From: Bacteroidota bacterium
Lineage (GTDB): Bacteria > Bacteroidota > Bacteroidia > Sphingobacteriales > Sphingobacteriaceae
DNA: 37,063 nucleotides
Direction: 5' to 3'
Assembly (NCBI GenBank): GCA_013287375.1
Contig: JABDDX010000017.1
Span: 1 to 37,063 of the forward strand
The position numbers and the translations under genes are program-made. This document shows positions 33,734 through 37,063 of the stretch, piece by piece (positions within the stretch are counted from its first letter, which is position 1; every line of letters begins with the position of its first letter). The notes under the pieces are model-generated. The model was given only the letters and a program-made list of their open reading frames with translations. It was not told where the DNA came from and ran no database searches.

Positions 33734-34284
33734 TAATACAATAAAGTTATATCCAGAAAGCCTTTTATGCCTGCATAGTCTTTTGCGCTGCTATAAACGT
33801 AATGTTCCGGCTCTTCCACTATGCCCTCAACAACCGGGTTATTCTGAAGGTAGTTCAACCGCTGGTCTATTTTGTCATTGGTATCTAAGCAAACCGGATG
33901 ATTATCCTGCTGCCAAAACTGATAATTTTTGTTATTGCTGTTTCTTTCACCATTTGATCGAAACAACCAAAGCATCCAACGTTTACGGCTTTCCTGTATG
34001 TTTTCTTCGATTGTGGCTATTAACTTTTTGCTGGTAAATTTCTTTAAATCGCGAAGGATGTCCGATAAATTATAGTTTTCTTTAGCCGAAGCTATCAGGT
34101 GAATGCGGTTATTCATAATAACATAAGCATATATTATTAAGCCCTTGCTTTCCCTACAATATTTTAAAGATTCTATGATCAGATCTTTATAGTACGGTCG
34201 GGACAAAGCATCAACCCATTCCACTACAGCAAAAGTTATAAAATATATTTCCTGACTATCATGTATGCGGTATTTGGAAGGCAT
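33733..34284 (-). CDS. REP-associated tyrosine transposase-like protein (Y1 / IS200-like), HUH motif altered
   Basis: 183 residues with the Y1-transposase fold used by RAYT proteins: opening RIHDSQEIYFITFAVVEWVD, then LKYCRESKGLIIYAYVIMNNR, the metal-binding motif region, and the catalytic tyrosine helix LNYLQNNPVVEGIVEEPEHY with Tyr145. The HUH motif should read H-hydrophobic-H but here is R60-I-H62 (codon CGC at 34105-34107 on the minus strand, one transition from CAC). If real, metal binding and nicking would be impaired. The gene is flanked by REP palindromes at 33687-33733 and 34338-34360 and has no terminal inverted repeats of an insertion sequence. In the REP/RAYT model such a domesticated transposase mobilises or maintains palindromic repeats; that is known of the family, not shown here. 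Confidence 0.85.
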   Translation of the reverse strand: MPSKYRIHDSQEIYFITFAVVEWVDALSRPYYKDLIIESLKYCRESKGLIIYAYVIMNNRIHLIASAKENYNLSDILRDLKKFTSKKLIATIEENIQESRKRWMLWLFRSNGERNSNNKNYQFWQQDNHPVCLDTNDKIDQRLNYLQNNPVVEGIVEEPEHYVYSSAKDYAGIKGFLDITLLY

Positions 34285-34299
34285 ATCAGAATTGATATG
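34282..34299. promoter_or_regulatory. Palindrome over the transposase start codon
   Basis: CATATCA (34282-34288), GAAT, TGATATG (34293-34299): a perfect 7-bp dyad whose left arm contains the minus-strand ATG. It could be an operator or an mRNA hairpin masking the start. Position is the only support. Confidence 0.35.
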
Positions 34300-34337
34300 G
34301 TTTAGTTAGGCGAAAATTACAAACCTTCTTGATTGTA

Positions 34338-34360
34338 GGCTTCAGTTATAAACTGAAGCC
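34338..34360. repeat. REP-like palindrome upstream of the RAYT gene
   Basis: GGCTTCAGTT (34338-34347), loop ATA, AACTGAAGCC (34351-34360), a perfect 10-bp stem with the AGTT-NNN-AACT core. It lies between the transposase and TIR genes, 15 bases after the TIR stop on the minus strand. Confidence 0.85.
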
Positions 34361-34375
34361 AGTGGAGGTGACTTA

Positions 34376-35365
34376 TTAGAACTCAAGAAATGTATCCCTT
34401 TTATTTCTTTCCATAACTTCTTTAAGTTTTTCTATGATTTCTTCTTTGGGATAAAGGAGTTCATTTCTAAAATTCTCCACAAGAATAACCTCCTTAGGAT
34501 TTCCTTGACTTGTGAAGGCAGAAACCTCTGTCAATTTCTTCATTTCAAATCTTTTTAACGTGCCATTGTAATTGTTAGACAACTTAGTGGTTAGTTCATG
34601 AATGTCTTCCCATATTCTAATATTTGAAATTTCATTCGATTCTTGCCAACCAGTACCTAAGTTAAATCTGTCTGTATCAATTATATATTTTGCGAGTAGC
34701 ATTTCCTCGTCCTTCAATTTGCCGTTTACTAAATCTGCGTGAAATCGCAACATAATAGAACTTGTAATATTTAAAGGGCTTTCAGGAAGTTTCTTCTCGG
34801 TTATTTGTTGTATTTCTATCTCTGGAATTGAAGGTTGTTTTTCGTTTGATGTATGAGCTTGATTTGTATTATCCGGTTCAGTTGAGGGCAATCGATCAAT
34901 TATCGAAATAAAATACTTTATTCTTTGATTTATTAAGACAGGGTTATTTGGAATGTTAAACGATTTTTTTAGTGACTCAATAAAAGCTAAGACCTTATTC
35001 TCATTGTTAATATAAAATCCTATTTCTCTTGGATCAAGTGCTCCATTTTGAAAGTCGTAGCTTCTAAGATTGAAATGGGGTGTAAATATCATTGTGTGAT
35101 CACTTTCAATAATCCATGCTGCTCCCATTTCATTAAGGCACGCTACACTCTGATAATATTCTGATGATAACAAATACAATACATAGGGTTTTTCGTTTAT
35201 TGTGCTCTTTAACCAATTAAATATGTTTTGGCCAATCGGAATCCCAAATGCATCATTACTAGTAAATACAATGTCATTACTGTTTATTCCAACGGCTATT
35301 AAAAGGTCTACAAGTGCATTACCATAATTTGCGTTTTTTGAGGCATGGGAGATAAAAAGCTTCAT
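34376..35365 (-). CDS. TIR-domain protein with uncharacterised C-terminal domain
   Basis: 329 residues. Residues 1-155 are a TIR domain: KLFISHASKN strand and loop, DIVFTSNDAFGIPIGQNIF (the BB-loop region), YVLYLLSSEYYQSVACLNEMGAAW with Glu79 at the position of the NADase catalytic glutamate. Linker 160-198 is Ser/Pro/Gln-rich. Residues about 200-305 form a second domain with LLAKYIIDTDRFNLGTGW, NEISNIRIWEDIHELTTKL, LTEVSAFTSQGNPKEVILVE, which looks like a winged-helix-type module seen in other bacterial TIR proteins (inference). A Lys/Glu-rich helix ends the protein. Bacterial TIR proteins often serve in phage defence by cleaving NAD or making cyclic ADP-ribose signals. There is no partner effector nearby, so a single-gene system or a solitary TIR regulator are both open. 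The gene is AT-rich and borders REP/RAYT DNA. Confidence 0.85.
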   Translation of the reverse strand: MKLFISHASKNANYGNALVDLLIAVGINSNDIVFTSNDAFGIPIGQNIFNWLKSTINEKPYVLYLLSSEYYQSVACLNEMGAAWIIESDHTMIFTPHFNLRSYDFQNGALDPREIGFYINNENKVLAFIESLKKSFNIPNNPVLINQRIKYFISIIDRLPSTEPDNTNQAHTSNEKQPSIPEIEIQQITEKKLPESPLNITSSIMLRFHADLVNGKLKDEEMLLAKYIIDTDRFNLGTGWQESNEISNIRIWEDIHELTTKLSNNYNGTLKRFEMKKLTEVSAFTSQGNPKEVILVENFRNELLYPKEEIIEKLKEVMERNKRDTFLEF

Positions 35366-35811
35366 TTATTTATTATATAGTAAGGTTTAGGCTTATGCCT
35401 ATTGATAAATATACATATGTTTTCAAGAACTTAAGGAATCTATGATACGGTTTTTAGACAATAGTTGATTCAGCTTACGGTAGATGTTTTACCGCATCAC
35501 AAATAGCACACCTAATTTTATTCCACAACCTATATATCAAAACCCAATAAAACCCTCATTTTCCCATCAAAAACAACCCGAAAACACACAAAAGCCATCG
35601 TTATTTAACCGTTTTTCACCTAAAATCAACTATTTTTCGCTCAAAAATCAATCTAAAAACCGCCTTTTTACTACTTTTTCGGGCGTTTTTGAATCTAAAA
35701 GTGTACCAAATGTACCATCTGTTTCGCTTGTACCATGAAACAGTACGGCACAAAAAAAGGGTACAGTCCTAAAACCATGCCCTCTTGAATCTTGATTCTT
35801 ACTTCTCGAGT
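35366..35811. other. 446-base gene-free stretch upstream of the TIR gene, with short repeats
   Basis: Contains TAGGC-TTAT-GCCTA (35388-35401), a short palindrome 23 bases from the TIR start. An AT-rich tract follows (35484-35700), rich in AAAAC/CCATC and with no convincing gene. At 35702-35737 are four nine-base units TGTACCAAA, TGTACCATC, TGTTTCGCT and TGTACCATG. CTGTTTC (35719-35725) and GAAACAG (35737-35743) form a dyad spanning part of them, and GGTACA lies at 35760-35765. The 84-codon plus-strand frame here is low in complexity and ends in the nine-base repeats, so it is not called. Confidence 0.5.
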
Positions 35812-37063
35812 CTAATACCTATAATACTCCGGTTTAAACGGACCTTCAACCGTAACGCCGATATAATCAGCTTGATTTTGATCTAATACTTCCAGCTCAA
35901 CACCAATTTTGGCAAGGTGCAAGCGGGCTACTTTTTCGTCGAGGTGTTTAGGCAGGGTGTATACTTTGTTCTCATATTTGTCGCCATTGTTCCAAAGCTC
36001 TAGCTGGGCCAAAGTTTGGTTGGTAAAGGAGTTACTCATAACAAAGCTCGGGTGGCCAGTAGCGCAACCTAAGTTAACTAAACGACCTTCAGCCAAAACG
36101 ATAACGTCGCTGCCATCGATGGTATATTTATCAACCTGTGGTTTAATTTCAATTTTGGTATTGCCATAAGCGCCGTTTAACCAGGCCATGTCAATCTCGT
36201 TATCAAAGTGACCGATGTTACAAACAATCGCTTTGTCTTTCAACGCGCGGAAATGTTTCTCGCGTACAATGTTCATGTTTCCGGTAGCGGTAACCACAAT
36301 ATCAGCCTCGCCTATAGCGGTATCTAATTTTTTAACCTCGAAACCTTCCATAGCTGCCTGTAAAGCGCAGATCGGATCAATTTCGGTAACAATAACACGT
36401 ACACCCGCATTGCGTAATGAATCTGCCGAGCCTTTGCCCACATCACCATAATCGCAAACAACAGCCACTTTACCAGCCATCATCACGTCAGTAGCACGAC
36501 GGATCGCGTCAACCAGTGATTCACGACAACCATATTTATTATCAAACTTCGATTTGGTAACCGAATCATTCACGTTAATAGCCGGCATTGGCAATGTGCC
36601 CGCTTTAACACGCTCGTATAAACGGTGTACACCGGTAGTAGTTTCTTCTGATAAACCTTTAATACCGCTGATCAATTCAGGGTAACGGTCTAACACCATA
36701 TTGGTTAAATCGCCACCATCATCCAAAATCATGTTTAATGGCTTGCGGTCTTCACCAAAGAATAAAGTTTGCTCAATACACCAGTCAAATTCCTGCTCGT
36801 TTAAGCCTTTCCAGGCATAAACAGAAGTTCCGGCAGCAGCAATAGCCGCAGCGGCATGATCCTGAGTTGAAAATATATTACATGACGACCAGGTAACTTC
36901 TGCACCCAATTCAATCAAAGTTTCTATCAAAACAGCAGTTTGGATAGTCATATGCAGGCAACCTGCAATACGCGCGCCTTTTAATGCTTTTGATGGTCCG
37001 TACTCTTTACGTAACGCCATTAAACCCGGCATTTCTGCTTCGGCTAATTCAATTTCTTTGCGG
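35812..37063 (-). CDS. ahcY: Adenosylhomocysteinase (5' end beyond window), NAD-loop variant
   Basis: Hydrolyses S-adenosylhomocysteine to adenosine and homocysteine in the methyl cycle, using bound NAD. The frame is open to base 37063 ([14 protein letters not shown] before the first internal ATG), so the gene starts outside. Visible blocks: [86 protein letters not shown] and the C-terminal KPEYYRY, which has the Lys and Tyr that contact NAD of the partner subunit. The Rossmann loop, G-Y-G-D-V-G-K-G in the family, reads D-Y-G-D-V-G-K-G here (GAT codon at 36451-36453, where GGT is expected). The gene stops at 35812. Confidence 0.96.
   Translation of the reverse strand, partial: RKEIELAEAEMPGLMALRKEYGPSKALKGARIAGCLHMTIQTAVLIETLIELGAEVTWSSCNIFSTQDHAAAAIAAAGTSVYAWKGLNEQEFDWCIEQTLFFGEDRKPLNMILDDGGDLTNMVLDRYPELISGIKGLSEETTTGVHRLYERVKAGTLPMPAINVNDSVTKSKFDNKYGCRESLVDAIRRATDVMMAGKVAVVCDYGDVGKGSADSLRNAGVRVIVTEIDPICALQAAMEGFEVKKLDTAIGEADIVVTATGNMNIVREKHFRALKDKAIVCNIGHFDNEIDMAWLNGAYGNTKIEIKPQVDKYTIDGSDVIVLAEGRLVNLGCATGHPSFVMSNSFTNQTLAQLELWNNGDKYENKVYTLPKHLDEKVARLHLAKIGVELEVLDQNQADYIGVTVEGPFKPEYYRY

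Noticed and set aside
33606..34375. Complete IS200/IS605 insertion sequence
   Set aside because: No left/right end hairpins with target cleavage sites and no tnpB/iscB or omega RNA are visible; the REP pattern and protein type fit a RAYT.
35484..35738. 84-codon plus-strand frame in the gap upstream of the TIR gene
   Set aside because: Low-complexity Asn/Ser/Pro/Lys/Phe peptide, no domain, ends inside a nine-base tandem repeat; looks like AT-rich noncoding DNA.
1..37063. CRISPR array, tRNA or rRNA genes
   Set aside because: No regularly spaced direct repeats of 25-40 bases, no cloverleaf with a TTC-type arm and no rRNA-like conserved blocks were noticed on reading; a tRNAscan or Infernal run would be the decisive check.

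Overview
The window reads as chromosomal DNA of a Bacteroidota bacterium, most likely family Sphingobacteriaceae (Mucilaginibacter/Pedobacter-like). This is inferred from gene families: a two-module FtsX/MacB permease, a secreted protein with a type B type-IX-secretion sorting domain, a carboxypeptidase-regulatory-like protein, a DUF1599/DoxX-thioredoxin (BT_3928-type) operon, a bacterial GH3 adenylating enzyme beside lptB, and TAnnTTTG promoter boxes in place of Shine-Dalgarno-led genes. No rRNA, tRNA, CRISPR array, prophage or plasmid gene was seen.

Layout. 1-1410 is the 3' part of an ABC permease gene. 1.5-6.9 kb is a small-gene accessory stretch: GNAT acetyltransferase, XRE regulator, a divergent DHp-receiver protein with a tiny zinc-ribbon partner, small membrane proteins, an AT-rich unknown and a secreted duplicated-domain protein. 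7.0-12.5 kb holds a J-domain/KTSC protein, folP, and a co-oriented run DUF1599 > DoxX-like > OppB-like permease > aroK. 12.7-19.7 kb is a minus-strand series read as recJ > lptB > GH3 enzyme > TPR protein > secreted GH9 glucanase. 19.9-24.5 kb has an MBL hydrolase, a lone receiver protein, an ABM-type monooxygenase and gcvP. 24.7-31.4 kb carries a 1133-residue T9SS cargo protein, pdxJ, a NodB-like protein, a DUF5655-like protein and a secreted carboxypeptidase-regulatory-like protein. 31.6-35.4 kb is accessory again: OafA-type acyltransferase, DHFR-fold protein, a REP-associated tyrosine transposase (RAYT) and a TIR-domain protein. ahcY runs off the right edge.

Between genes there are at least four families of palindromic repeats. 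The most telling has a conserved AGTY-NNN-RACT hairpin core with a three-base loop. It occurs on both sides of the RAYT gene and as a doublet at about 12.64 kb and a one-and-a-half copy at about 6.9 kb, which fits a REP/RAYT system. Two conserved catalytic or cofactor motifs carry single-base missense differences: the RAYT HUH motif (His to Arg) and the AhcY NAD-binding loop (Gly to Asp).

The best candidates for new biology are the TIR protein with an uncharacterised C-terminal domain, the REP/RAYT set, and the kinase-like DHp-receiver protein that lacks an ATPase domain and sits opposite an XRE regulator across a near-perfect dyad.
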